DNA from: Acidobacteriota bacterium
GTDB lineage: Bacteria > Acidobacteriota > Vicinamibacteria > Vicinamibacterales > Fen-181
DNA: 39,129 nucleotides
Reading direction: 5' to 3'
Assembly (NCBI GenBank): GCA_003157675.1
Contig: PMKG01000469.1
Coordinates: 2,262 to 41,390, forward strand
Shown here: positions 23,462-31,336 of the stretch, piece after piece
How the letters are laid out: each line of letters starts with the position of its first letter
Position numbering within the stretch: position 1 is the stretch's first letter
The notes under the pieces: generated by a model
What the model was told of the DNA's origin: nothing
The model's input: the letters and a program-made list of their open reading frames with translations, nothing else
The model's database searches: none
Position numbers and translations under genes: made by a program

Positions 23462-25513
23462 CTAGCCGACCGGTGTCACGCTGTGGATGGCGCGCAGGGT
23501 GGACGCCCGGCCGGGGAACTGGCCGGCGATGACGGGGACGGCGGCGACGGCCGCAGCCAGAGCCGGCTTGCGCGTCTTCTTGTCGCGGTACATCCGGCTG
23601 TCGGCTGCCGCAAGCAGGATCTCGTACGTCTCGCCGTCGGACGGGAACACGGCGGCGCCCGCGCTCATGCTGACGTGCAGCATCCGGCCGGCGACCACCT
23701 CGAGGGCGATGTCGCTCACGGCCTGCTGAAGCTCCACGCGCTTGGCCTCGGCCTCCTGGATCCCGCACCCGGGCAGAACGATGATGAACTCGTCGCCCGC
23801 GTACCGGGCGCAGACGTCGTAGTGGCGCACCGTGTCGCGCAGCATGCGCGCCACGGCCTGCAGCGCCCGGTCGCCGGCCTGGTGACCGAACGTGTCGTTG
23901 ATTTGCTTGAACTCGTCGAGGTCGAGCACGAGGACGGCGACCTCGGCGCCAAGCCGCTGGGCCCGCGCGAGCTCGCGCGTCAGGTGCGTGAAGATGTAGC
24001 GCGTGTTCGGAAGCCCCGTCAGCGCGTCGCGGAGCGAGTCGTCGCGCGTCCGCTCGAACACGATCGAGTTGGAGATGGCCGCTGCCGTCTGATCGGAAAT
24101 CTGATCGAGCAGGCGGCGATGCTCCTCCGTGTAGAAGCCCGCGACGGCGTGATAGAGCGCCAGCGCGCCCACGATCCGGTCGCCTGAAATCAGCGGGCAG
24201 ACCAGCGCCGACTGCAGGTCGGTCCCGGCCGCCGGAAGCGCGCACGCCTCGAAGTCGGCCGCCGGCTTGCCGTTGACGAGCGACCTCCGGTTGCGGATGA
24301 CCCACCCGACGAGGCCGCTGCCCTCGTCGAGGATCATCTGCCGGAGGTCGTCCTCCCGGACCCCCGACGCGAACCGGCACCGAGCCGTCCCGTCGTCGTC
24401 GCCGATGAAGAGGGCGCAGCTCGAGAACGGGATGAGCGTGGTCAGCTTGCCGGCGATGAGCGACATCGTGTCGGCCAGGCCCAGGCTCGAGCCGATCGCT
24501 TGTGCGATCTCGTACAAGGAGTAGATTTCCTGGTGGGCCTTGGCGATGTTCTCGAACGCTGTCCTCTCGCCGTTGTGGGACGGGCGGGACAATCGCACGA
24601 GCTCCTGGTGCTCGCGCGAGCCGGCCCCGGCCGCGACGACGCCCGCGAGCGGCCGCGTCGCCAGCAGGCCGAGGAAGACCGACACGAGATGCGGATCGAA
24701 CGCCCGGCCCGACTCCTCCCGCAGCGACAGCGCCGCCAGCTCGCTCGACACCCCCTTGTTGTAGGGGCGGTCGCGCATCACCGAGTCGAAGTAGTCGGCC
24801 ACGGCGAGCACCCGGGCCCCCAGCGGAATGTCGTCGGCGCGGAGGCCCAGCGGGTAGCCCGAGCCGTCCCAACGTTCGTGGTGGCAGAGGACCAGTGGGG
24901 CGACCGGGCACGGGAACGGCACGTGCTCGATGATCTCGAACCCCACCTGCGGATGGATCTTGATCCGCTCGAACTCCTCGTCGGTGAGCGGCCCGGGCTT
25001 CGACAGGATGTGCTCGGGCACGGCCAGCTTGCCCACGTCGTGCAGGAGGGCGGCGGTGGCGATGGCCTCGACCTCGTCCTCATCGAGTTGAATCTCCCGC
25101 GCCAGGGCCCGCGCCAATTTCTGCACGTGGCGGATGTGCGCGGCCGAAGTCTTGTCCTTGGCGTCGATCGCCGAGGCGAGTGCCTCGATGGTGGCCATGT
25201 TCAGGCCGGACAACTGCCGCTGCTCGGCGGCGGTCCGGGCCAGCGCCTGACTGCGCCGGTGCCCCGTCCACCACGCGACGGCGGCCACCAGGGCGAGCAG
25301 GGCGCTCCAGGACGCGGAGCCGCGCAGCGCCAGTACCGAGGCCCAGGCGGTGGCAGAGAGCGCCGCCGGATACGTGACGCCGGGAGAGAGCACGAAGGAA
25401 ACGGCCGGTCGCTTCCAGGAGACGATCGTGGCGCCGATGCCCCGCAGCAGGTCGAAGACCGCGAGGCGGGGTGGCCGAACGTGAGCGATCAGACGCGTGG
25501 AAGACGGTGTCAC
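23462..25513 (-). CDS. HD-GYP / GAF / GGDEF c-di-GMP signalling protein
   Basis: 683 residues: N-terminal membrane part (about 35-85), HD-GYP domain (about 105-285) with HD at 158-159, HHERWDGSGYP at 211-221, GAF domain (about 330-485), GGDEF domain (about 490-650) with AGDEF at 572-576. The diguanylate cyclase site AGDEF is a functional variant, and RHYD (563-566) forms an inhibitory RxxD I-site at the right distance of five residues. Both the synthesising and degrading domains look intact, so it could switch between making and hydrolysing c-di-GMP depending on the GAF ligand. GTG at 25513 is the only start in frame after an upstream stop; no Shine-Dalgarno site. A sigma54-type promoter candidate lies immediately upstream. 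Confidence 0.93.
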   Translation of the reverse strand: MTPSSTRLIAHVRPPRLAVFDLLRGIGATIVSWKRPAVSFVLSPGVTYPAALSATAWASVLALRGSASWSALLALVAAVAWWTGHRRSQALARTAAEQRQLSGLNMATIEALASAIDAKDKTSAAHIRHVQKLARALAREIQLDEDEVEAIATAALLHDVGKLAVPEHILSKPGPLTDEEFERIKIHPQVGFEIIEHVPFPCPVAPLVLCHHERWDGSGYPLGLRADDIPLGARVLAVADYFDSVMRDRPYNKGVSSELAALSLREESGRAFDPHLVSVFLGLLATRPLAGVVAAGAGSREHQELVRLSRPSHNGERTAFENIAKAHQEIYSLYEIAQAIGSSLGLADTMSLIAGKLTTLIPFSSCALFIGDDDGTARCRFASGVREDDLRQMILDEGSGLVGWVIRNRRSLVNGKPAADFEACALPAAGTDLQSALVCPLISGDRIVGALALYHAVAGFYTEEHRRLLDQISDQTAAAISNSIVFERTRDDSLRDALTGLPNTRYIFTHLTRELARAQRLGAEVAVLVLDLDEFKQINDTFGHQAGDRALQAVARMLRDTVRHYDVCARYAGDEFIIVLPGCGIQEAEAKRVELQQAVSDIALEVVAGRMLHVSMSAGAAVFPSDGETYEILLAAADSRMYRDKKTRKPALAAAVAAVPVIAGQFPGRASTLRAIHSVTPVG

Positions 25514-25526
25514 TGCCGGGCTCTAT

Positions 25527-25542
25527 CGCAAAAGCACTGCCG
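25527..25542 (-). promoter_or_regulatory. Candidate sigma54 (-24/-12) promoter for the HD-GYP/GGDEF gene
   Basis: Minus strand CGGCAG-TGCTT-TTGCG matches TGGCAC-N5-TTGCA with GG and GC exactly 10 nt apart. It predicts transcription from about 25516, two to three nt before the GTG start. The adjacent upstream gene encodes a sigma54 activator. Confidence 0.4.
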
Positions 25543-25554
25543 TAGCGACACGCC

Positions 25555-25788
25555 GAACAGGAAAACATGTTAACCACTTGTATCACTTGAGTTTAGCTGC
25601 ATTAAGCGCGCGGATGTCGGCCTCCGGTGGCGCCCCGCGTTGTTCCACAATGAAACACAAGTGACAGAATTGTCCGACTAAGCGTAACAGGGCCAATGAC
25701 TTAGCGGCCGTGCCCCGATGTCTCAATATGCGATCACTGGAAATAGCGATAAGGCGGGTAAAAATTAGCGGCAAACCCGACGGGCCCG
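25555..25788. other. Gap between sigma54 activator and c-di-GMP gene, AT-richer than surroundings
   Basis: No ORF of note. CACTTG occurs twice 9 nt apart (25575-25589 region) and once inverted (CAAGTG near 25664). GACAGAATTGTC (near 25668) is a near-palindrome. These could be activator-binding sites for the nearby sigma54 regulator, or nothing. Confidence 0.3.
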
Positions 25789-27144
25789 CTAGAGTGTGTC
25801 TATTTGATGCAACGAGGATCTGGCGGGGGCGAGGTCGTACTCGTCGATTTTGCGGTAGAGCGTTCCGCGGCTGATGTCGAGGATCTGGGCCGCTTCCTTC
25901 TTGTTCCAGCCGACGGCCTCGAGGACCTTGGCGATGTGCGTGCGCTCGGTCTCGCGCAGCGACGGAAGGCGCTCCTGCACGGGTTCGGCCGGCATCGCCG
26001 ACTGGTGGAGGAAGTCGATGTCCGACGCGCGGATGGCGCGCCCCGGCGCCGACAGCGCGGCCCTCGACACGGTGCTCTCGAGCTCCCGGATGTTGCCGGG
26101 CCACGGGTAGACCATCAACTGGTCCAGGGCCTCCCGCGCGAAGACCTTGCTGTCGATCGGCAGGCCGTTGGCCGCGCAGTACCGTGCCAGGAACCGCTGC
26201 GCCAGCACCGGGATGTCCACCTGACGTTCCTTGAGCGACGGCAGGCGGATCGAGAAGGCGTTGACGCGGTAGTAGAGATCTTCGCGGAACCGGCTCTCCC
26301 GCACGAACTGCTCGAGCGGCCGGTTGGTCGCCGAGATCAGCCGGAAGTCCACCTCGATCGACCGGTTGCCGCCCAGGCGCTCGAATCGCCGTTCTTCGAG
26401 GACGCGCAGCAGTTTGGCCTGCGCCACGAGCGACATGTCGCCGATCTCGTCGAGAAACAGCGTGCCGTGGTTGGCCAGCTCGAGCCGGCCCGGCTTCCGA
26501 TCGTGCGCCCCGGTGTAGGCGCCCTTCTCGTGGCCGAAGATCTCGGATTCGAACAGCGTGTCGGGCAGCGCGGCGCAGTTGACCGCCTGGAATTTGCTGT
26601 CCCCGCGGCGGCTCAGCTCGTGGATCATCCGGGCCACGACTTCCTTGCCCGACCCGGTCGGCCCGAGAATGAGCACCGAGATGTCCGACTTGGCTGCCGT
26701 CCGGATCCACTCGAAGACGACCATCATCTTCTCGTCGCGGCCGATCATCTCCCGGAAGCGCTGCACCGACGGCGACTGGTCCTCCATGCTGACCGTCGCA
26801 CGGCGATCCAGGAAGTCCGCCAGCAGCCCGACGACGGCGCTGGACTCGGGCCGGCAGGCCGTGTATTTGGGCGGCGTGCCGGGCAGCCGCCGGGCCAGTC
26901 CAAACCCCGCCAGCTCTGCCACGCAGTTGTCCACGTCGAGGCGCATCCGTCCGAAGACGCCCATCAGCGAGTCGACGTCGAATGGCTCGGGCTCGCGCGA
27001 GAACAGGTACCGGAGGATGCCGGCGCGCAGCGGCGATTGCACGAGCGTGCGGAAGCGCGCCTGCAGATCGGCGCCACCCGGCGTCGTGCGCGGGGCGGGC
27101 TCGCTAGCGAGTCGCGAAGGCAGGGAGGTCAGCTGGTCGCTCAC
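25789..27144 (-). CDS. Sigma54-dependent transcriptional activator (NtrC/Fis family) with unusual N-terminal domain
   Basis: 451 residues from GTG 27144. The central AAA+ domain (about 125-360) has Walker A GPTGSGKE at 161-168, GAYTGA at 208-213 (the sigma54-contacting GAFTGA loop with Tyr for Phe), Walker B LFLDEIGD, and YPWPGNIRELE. A Fis-type helix-turn-helix is at about 405-440 (NKKEAAQILDISRGTLYRKI). The N-terminal 115 residues have no receiver, PAS or GAF signature; AGILRYLFSREPEPFDVDSL to ARRLPG resembles a winged-helix fold. A start at ATG 27306 is possible but would translate an inverted-repeat arm, so GTG is preferred. It probably controls the downstream c-di-GMP gene. Confidence 0.9.
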   Translation of the reverse strand: MSDQLTSLPSRLASEPAPRTTPGGADLQARFRTLVQSPLRAGILRYLFSREPEPFDVDSLMGVFGRMRLDVDNCVAELAGFGLARRLPGTPPKYTACRPESSAVVGLLADFLDRRATVSMEDQSPSVQRFREMIGRDEKMMVVFEWIRTAAKSDISVLILGPTGSGKEVVARMIHELSRRGDSKFQAVNCAALPDTLFESEIFGHEKGAYTGAHDRKPGRLELANHGTLFLDEIGDMSLVAQAKLLRVLEERRFERLGGNRSIEVDFRLISATNRPLEQFVRESRFREDLYYRVNAFSIRLPSLKERQVDIPVLAQRFLARYCAANGLPIDSKVFAREALDQLMVYPWPGNIRELESTVSRAALSAPGRAIRASDIDFLHQSAMPAEPVQERLPSLRETERTHIAKVLEAVGWNKKEAAQILDISRGTLYRKIDEYDLAPARSSLHQIDTL

Positions 27145-27267
27145 GTCAGGTCCGGATGGCCGGAAACGCCCGGCTATTTGTCTATCGGTTCGGGCCGGGC
27201 GGCTCGACAGTCCCGCCCCGATCCCGTTCCGCCGGGCCCCCCCGGCCGGCCATCCTGACGCGAGCTC

Positions 27268-27342
27268 AGACGTCTTGAAGGGCGAAAGTCGTTGCGAATG
27301 AGTCAAGTTCTATCGAGGTCACTCGTGCCCTTCAAGACGTCT
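27268..27342. repeat. Perfect 16-bp inverted repeat
   Basis: AGACGTCTTGAAGGGC (27268-27283) and its exact complement (27327-27342) are separated by 43 nt. Each arm contains the 8-bp palindrome AGACGTCT. It lies upstream of the sigma54 activator gene and could be an operator pair, a long hairpin or the ends of a small element. Confidence 0.85.
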
Positions 27343-27345
27343 AGA

Positions 27346-27365
27346 GCCCCGCGCACTCGCGGGGC
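27346..27365. repeat. Perfect 8-bp hairpin GCCCCGCG/CGCGGGGC
   Basis: GCCCCGCG-CACT-CGCGGGGC, immediately next to the 16-bp inverted repeat. The same stem recurs in the iscR leader at 38238-38259 with a different loop. No T-run follows. Confidence 0.6.
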
Positions 27366-27382
27366 CAGTCAACAGCGTTTCC

Positions 27383-27433
27383 GGGCTAGCGAGGCGGGCA
27401 AGCTCGGCGGTCTGAGGCCCGCCTCGCTAGCCC
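27383..27433. repeat. Perfect 17-bp inverted repeat, likely terminator of the PH-like gene
   Basis: GGGCTAGCGAGGCGGGC (27383-27399) pairs with 27417-27433 without mismatch across a 17-nt loop. The right arm overlaps the TAG stop of the minus-strand gene ending at 27427, so the stem forms right at its 3' end. No T-run. Confidence 0.7.
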
Positions 27434-27867
27434 AGCGTCGGCACCCTCGGCCGGGTATCGGGCGCCGCCGGCCTGAAGTAGTCGGACTGGTACCGGTCAA
27501 TCAGCGCCTTGATGCGCACGGCGTCCTTTTTGTGGTGGCCGTAGCAGCTGATCGGGCTCACGCCGCCGCTGGTCTCGATGAAGATGTCCGAGAAGAACAG
27601 CTTCGTGTCGATCCGGACTGACGCGACGTGGGCGATGTGGATCGTGTGCTCGAGCCGTCCGACCCACTGCGGCGTGTAGTGCACCACCGAGGTCGGCGAG
27701 ACCATCACCTGGGTCGGGAACAGGCGGTTTCCGCGGCTCCACCGGCTGGCCCTGAACACGTCGCCGGTCGTGAACGGCTTCCCCTTCCGCACGATGATGG
27801 CGACAAGCAGGACGACGGCCAGGAGGGCGACCACGGAGGCAATGACGAGGGCGGTCGTGGTGGTCAT
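27427..27867 (-). CDS. Membrane-anchored hypothetical protein, PH-like domain
   Basis: 146 residues: one membrane helix (about 5-26), then a soluble domain in which the run from GRLEHTIHIAHVASVRIDTK to SCYGHHKKDAVRIKALIDRY resembles the strand-then-helix pattern of bacterial PH domains (bPH_2-like). Function unknown. Its ATG is preceded by TACAAT 7 nt upstream and no Shine-Dalgarno site, and the gene ends inside a perfect inverted repeat. Confidence 0.65.
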   Translation of the reverse strand: MTTTTALVIASVVALLAVVLLVAIIVRKGKPFTTGDVFRASRWSRGNRLFPTQVMVSPTSVVHYTPQWVGRLEHTIHIAHVASVRIDTKLFFSDIFIETSGGVSPISCYGHHKKDAVRIKALIDRYQSDYFRPAAPDTRPRVPTLG

Positions 27868-27874
27868 GGCGCGT

Positions 27875-27904
27875 ATTGTAGCCGCTCGCGCGGCCCGGGT
27901 TGAA
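27875..27904 (-). promoter_or_regulatory. Promoter of the PH-like gene, leaderless geometry
   Basis: TTCAAC (27904-27899), 18-nt spacer, TACAAT (27880-27875), 7 nt before ATG 27867. Transcription would start at or next to the start codon. Confidence 0.5.
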
Positions 27905-27947
27905 CCTTTGGCCGAGCCGGGCCGTCTAACGCCAGCAAGGGGGACGT

Positions 27948-28859
27948 GTGGTGATCCATCAAGCGCTTCGCTGGTCGGTGTCTCTGGCCGTCGTCGCGGC
28001 CGCCGCGCTCGTCGGGTCAGCCTGCGAGATTACGGTCGACGCGGGCCCGTATTCCGCTCACGAGGACAAGCGGTTCCAGGTCACCGGCACCCCCGACCTG
28101 TCGCTGACGACGTTCGACGGGTCGGTGGTGGTGCGGTCGTGGGACCGGCCCGAAGTGCTCGTCGAGATCGAGAAGCGGTCGTCGGACAAGACGCAGGCCG
28201 AGGCCATCCGGGTCACGGCCGAGCAGTCCGGCAACACCATCACGATCGAGGTCCGCAAGCCCGACGGCCCGCAGGCGTCGCTCGGCTTCCGCGTCTCGCC
28301 CTCCGCCCGCATCGTCGCCACCGTGCCGGCGCACTGCAACCTGATCGTGCGCAGCGAGGACGGCTCGATCCGGATCGAGCGCGTCGACGGGAAGATCGAC
28401 CTGCGCAGCGGCGACGGCAGCCTCACGGGGATCGACCTCGCCGGGGCGGTCCGCGCGCACACCGGCGACGGGTCGATGCGGTTCGACAACATGTCGGGCG
28501 CGCTCGACCTCGACAGCGGCGACGGCGGAGCGCGGGTGTCGGGCCGGCTCCAGGCGGTGAAGGTGCGGACCGGCGACGGGTCGGTCGAGGTGCGGGCCGC
28601 CGACGGCAGCGCGATGACCGACGACTGGGAAGTCCGCACCGGCGACGGCGGCGTGAGGCTGGAGCTGCCCGCGTCGTTCGGCGCCGTGCTCGACGCGGAG
28701 ACGGGTGACGGCACGGTGCGCGTCCGCGGATTCGGCGAGCCGACCGGCTCCGGCAAGCAAGGCGCGTCCCGTGGCGAGATGAAGCGCCAACTGGGCAGCG
28801 GCGGGAAGCTGCTGCGCCTGCGCAGCAACGGAGGGTCGATCGTGATCAGGACGCTCTAA
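27948..28859 (+). CDS. DUF4097-type beta-helix protein, exported
   Basis: 303 residues from GTG 27948 (or the next GTG), after AAGGGGGA. The signal peptide ends near SAC, possibly a lipoprotein site though the lipobox is imperfect. Seven turns of about 20 residues, each with an (S/T)(G/E)DG motif (SEDGSI, SGDGSL, TGDGSM, SGDGGA, TGDGSV, TGDGGV, TGDGTV), give a right-handed beta-helix as in the DUF4097/putative adhesin family. These proteins often sit near anti-sigma factors or membrane stress genes. Role here unknown. A strongly periodic codon pattern follows the repeats. Confidence 0.82.
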   Translation: MVIHQALRWSVSLAVVAAAALVGSACEITVDAGPYSAHEDKRFQVTGTPDLSLTTFDGSVVVRSWDRPEVLVEIEKRSSDKTQAEAIRVTAEQSGNTITIEVRKPDGPQASLGFRVSPSARIVATVPAHCNLIVRSEDGSIRIERVDGKIDLRSGDGSLTGIDLAGAVRAHTGDGSMRFDNMSGALDLDSGDGGARVSGRLQAVKVRTGDGSVEVRAADGSAMTDDWEVRTGDGGVRLELPASFGAVLDAETGDGTVRVRGFGEPTGSGKQGASRGEMKRQLGSGGKLLRLRSNGGSIVIRTL

Positions 28860-28862
28860 CTC

Positions 28863-28964
28863 GCATCTTGCGATCTCGCGATCGCGCGATCGTGCGAAGT
28901 ACGGCTACTGGCGCCACCCGTGCTTCAGATCGCAAGAGCGCCACATCGCAAGATCGCCAGATGT
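28863..28964. repeat. Periodic-arm intergenic element, 8-nt type (copy 4)
   Basis: Left arm of 8-nt units (ATCTTGCG, ATCTCGCG, ATCGCGCG, ATCGTGCG), core of about 26 nt, right arm of inverse units (ATCGCAAG, AGCGCCAC, ATCGCAAG, ATCGCCAG). The right arm end CGCAAGATCGCCAGATG recurs nearly exactly at 36952-36968. Confidence 0.75.
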
Positions 28965-28976
28965 CGGCCGTCCCCT

Positions 28977-29657
28977 TCACGGCCGGCTCAATCGCGGCGA
29001 CGGGGCGAGGTACTCCGTCGGATCCTCAACCCCCGCCGCCTCGAAGCCGTCCCTCCGCTCCCGGCACTTGCTGCACAGCCCGCAATGCCGTCCCCTCGAC
29101 GGCTTCATGCACGACATCGTCAGATCGAACCTCACGCCGAGCGACGCGCCCAGCCTGATGACGTCCTCCTTGTGCATGGAGGCGAACGGCGTCTCGATCG
29201 TCAACCCGTGATCGAGGCCGAGCGATAGCGCCCCCGCCATCGACGCGAAGAACTCCGGCGTCGCGTCGGGAAACGGGTTGCCGGCGAGCGGGCCGATCGC
29301 CAGCCGGTGGATCCCCCGCAGCGCGCAGAGCACGCCGGCCTTCGAGAGCAGCAGGACATTGCGTCCGGGCAGGTACACGTCCTCGTCCGGCGTATCGTAG
29401 GCGGGCGGCTCTCCGCGCCGCGCCCAGTGCGTCTCGGGGTAGAGATCGGACGCGTCGACCAGGATCCGGGCGAGCGGCAGGACGTTCGACGCGTAGGCGG
29501 GCGACGCGAGCAGGCGCCCGAGGAGCGCCACCTCCTCGGCCTCCCACGCGAGGCCCGCGCTCACGTAGATCGGCTGCACGAGGGCGGACCTGGCGGTCCG
29601 CGCCGCGAGCACCGCGCTGTCGAGCCCGCCGGAAAGCAGCACCGCCACGTCGGCCAT
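28977..29657 (-). CDS. queC: 7-cyano-7-deazaguanine synthase
   Basis: 226 residues. PP-loop SGGLDS at 9-14 binds ATP, and the C-terminal zinc site C183, C192, C195, C198 (SCMKPSRGRHCGLCSKC) is intact. It converts 7-carboxy-7-deazaguanine to preQ0 in queuosine synthesis. It is divergent from queD. QueE, QueF and FolE are not in the window. The gap between the two genes is filled with a 7-nt tandem repeat. Confidence 0.94.
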   Translation of the reverse strand: MADVAVLLSGGLDSAVLAARTARSALVQPIYVSAGLAWEAEEVALLGRLLASPAYASNVLPLARILVDASDLYPETHWARRGEPPAYDTPDEDVYLPGRNVLLLSKAGVLCALRGIHRLAIGPLAGNPFPDATPEFFASMAGALSLGLDHGLTIETPFASMHKEDVIRLGASLGVRFDLTMSCMKPSRGRHCGLCSKCRERRDGFEAAGVEDPTEYLAPSPRLSRP

Positions 29658-29667
29658 GGGAACCGCC

Positions 29668-29716
29668 CTGAGTTCTGAGTCTTGAGTCTTGAGTCTTGAG
29701 CCTTGAGCCTTGAGCC
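29668..29716. repeat. Tandem 7-nt repeat (GAGTCTT/GAGCCTT)
   Basis: Two to three GAGTCTT units followed by GAGCCTT units, in the queC-queD intergenic region. The related word GGCTCAAGGCTCAGG occurs at 33129-33143 and 34976-34997. Confidence 0.8.
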
Positions 29717-29734
29717 GCCGTGAATGTCCTACTG

Positions 29735-29740
29735 TACAAT
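29735..29740 (+). promoter_or_regulatory. -10 box TACAAT for queD, leaderless geometry
   Basis: TACAAT ends 6 nt before ATG 29747; no Shine-Dalgarno site is visible. A -35-like TTGAGC lies in the tandem repeat 19 nt upstream. Confidence 0.4.
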
Positions 29741-29746
29741 CGCAGC

Positions 29747-30151
29747 ATGTACTCCGTCACCAAGCGGATCGATTTCTGTTACGGCCACCGCCTTCTCGAC
29801 TACGGCGGGATCTGCAAGCACCCGCATGGGCACAACGCCGTTGCCGAGATCGAGGTCCGGACCGAGTCGCTCGACACGCGCAACATGGTGTGCGATTTCA
29901 GCGACATCAAGCGGATCGTCAAGGGGTGGATTGACGGCGAGTTCGATCACAAGATGATCCTGCGCCGCGACGACCCGCTGGTGGCGCCGCTCCTGGCGCT
30001 CGGCGAGCCGGTCTACCTGGTCGACTCGAACCCGACGGTCGAACTGATCGCGCGCCTCATCTTCACGCACGCGAAGGAACAGGGGTTCCACGTCGTCAAG
30101 GTCCGCGTGTGGGAGACGCCCACCTCGTTCGCCACCTACATGGGCGAGTAG
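29747..30151 (+). CDS. queD: 6-carboxy-5,6,7,8-tetrahydropterin synthase (QueD)
   Basis: 134 residues from ATG 29747; a GTG at 29720 would add nine residues that lack family similarity. Zinc ligands His14, His27 and His29 (CKHPHGHN) and catalytic Cys23 are present, as is the C-terminal WETPTS segment with the substrate-binding Glu. It makes 6-carboxytetrahydropterin from dihydroneopterin triphosphate in the queuosine pathway. Followed after 3 nt by a HAD phosphatase gene. Confidence 0.92.
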   Translation: MYSVTKRIDFCYGHRLLDYGGICKHPHGHNAVAEIEVRTESLDTRNMVCDFSDIKRIVKGWIDGEFDHKMILRRDDPLVAPLLALGEPVYLVDSNPTVELIARLIFTHAKEQGFHVVKVRVWETPTSFATYMGE

Positions 30152-30154
30152 CGC

Positions 30155-30850
30155 GTGAACGCGACACCGTCCGCCGCGGGCCGGCCGTCCTTCGTCGTCT
30201 TCGACCTGGACGGCACGCTCATCGACTCGATCGCCGACCTCGCCGTGGCGGTGAACCGGCTGGTCGGGGAACGGGGAGGACGGTATCTCGAGACCGGCCG
30301 GGTGGTCGGGATGGTGGGCGAAGGGGCGGCGCTGCTCATCGCCCGCGCGTTCGAAGCCTCCGGCGCGAGCGGGGACCCGCGCGAGGCGATGGCGCGGTTC
30401 CTCGAGATCTACGACTCGCTCCTGCCCGGGACGACGCGGCCGTATTCGGGCGTGCCGGAGATGGTCCGCGCCCTGGCAGCCGTCGTGCCGCTGGCCGTGC
30501 TGACCAACAAGCCGGCGGGCGCGGCCACGAAGATCCTGTCGCTTTTGGGCCTCGCGCCGAGCTTCCGCCAGGTAGTCGGCGGCGACGGCCCGTACCGACG
30601 GAAGCCGGACCCTGACGGCCTGCGGCACCTGATGGCCGAGGCGGGCGTCGAGGCGCGAGACACCCTGATGGTCGGCGACTCCACGATCGACTTCCTGACC
30701 GCGCGGGCCGCCGGCGCGCGCGCGTGCCTCGTGCGATACGGCTTCGGCTTCGCTGCCCTGGACCGGAGCAAGTTCGGCGGCGGCGAGGTGTTCGCGGATG
30801 CTCCGTCGGACGTCGTGGCCCTGGTCTTGGAGGGCCGACATGCCGGTTGA
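30155..30850 (+). CDS. HAD family hydrolase, phosphoglycolate phosphatase-like
   Basis: 231 residues from GTG. Motif I VFDLDGTL with Asp17 and Asp19, motif II TNKPAG, Lys in RRKPDPDGL, and motif IV VGDSTIDFLTA, with a helical cap domain between. The layout matches Gph-type phosphoglycolate phosphatases, which recycle 2-phosphoglycolate, but other small phosphate substrates are possible. In line with queD (3-nt gap) and overlapping the next gene by 11 nt, so a three-gene unit. Confidence 0.85.
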   Translation: MNATPSAAGRPSFVVFDLDGTLIDSIADLAVAVNRLVGERGGRYLETGRVVGMVGEGAALLIARAFEASGASGDPREAMARFLEIYDSLLPGTTRPYSGVPEMVRALAAVVPLAVLTNKPAGAATKILSLLGLAPSFRQVVGGDGPYRRKPDPDGLRHLMAEAGVEARDTLMVGDSTIDFLTARAAGARACLVRYGFGFAALDRSKFGGGEVFADAPSDVVALVLEGRHAG

Positions 30851-31277
30851 GCGCGAGGGCTGGTCCGGCGACGGCGACTTCACGATCCAGCTGCTCGGGT
30901 GGCTCGAGCGGGTCGAGGAGATCGCGCGGCTGCGCGTCGAGGACGCGCCGGCCAGCCGGTCGGGCGCCGGCTACGTCCTGGTGGAGAACGAGATCTTCGT
31001 GACCTTCGCCACCGAGTCTCGCCGGGTTCCCGCCCGGTGGCTGGGCATCCTCCCGCGAACACGGACCATCGAGACGCCGCGCCTGACGCTCTCGGGCCTC
31101 GAGGCGCGCGTGGCTGCCGATGCCGACATCGGCCCGCCCGACTACGCCGACGAGGCAATGCTCCAGTACATGAGGACCGAGCGGATCGTCGCGTCCTACC
31201 AGACCAGGGGCTACAAGCTCGTGGAACTGGTTCGCCTCTATGAAGTTAAAGACTTTCGGGCCTCCGGCCGACACTGA
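30840..31277 (+). CDS. Hypothetical protein
   Basis: 145 residues from ATG 30840, inside the end of the phosphatase gene. Acidic, soluble, no membrane segment; contains the block VENEIFVTFATESRRVPARWLG and a repeated Leu/Arg pattern (RTLTLSGLEARVAADADIG). No family recognised. The overlap argues that it is translated with the phosphatase. Confidence 0.6.
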   Translation: MPVEREGWSGDGDFTIQLLGWLERVEEIARLRVEDAPASRSGAGYVLVENEIFVTFATESRRVPARWLGILPRTRTIETPRLTLSGLEARVAADADIGPPDYADEAMLQYMRTERIVASYQTRGYKLVELVRLYEVKDFRASGRH

Positions 31278-31336
31278 CTCTGGGAGGCGCGTGTGATCTC
31301 GCGCCCCTCGCCTGTGGCGCAAGGAGAGCCACGCAC

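Noticed and set aside
25631..25650. Second sigma54-like site TGGCGC...TTGTT on the plus strand
   Set aside because: Spacing between GG and TG is one base too long and it faces no plus-strand gene.
27145..27306. N-terminal extension of the sigma54 activator from ATG 27306
   Set aside because: The extra residues are encoded by an inverted-repeat arm and have low-complexity composition; no similarity to activator sensor domains.
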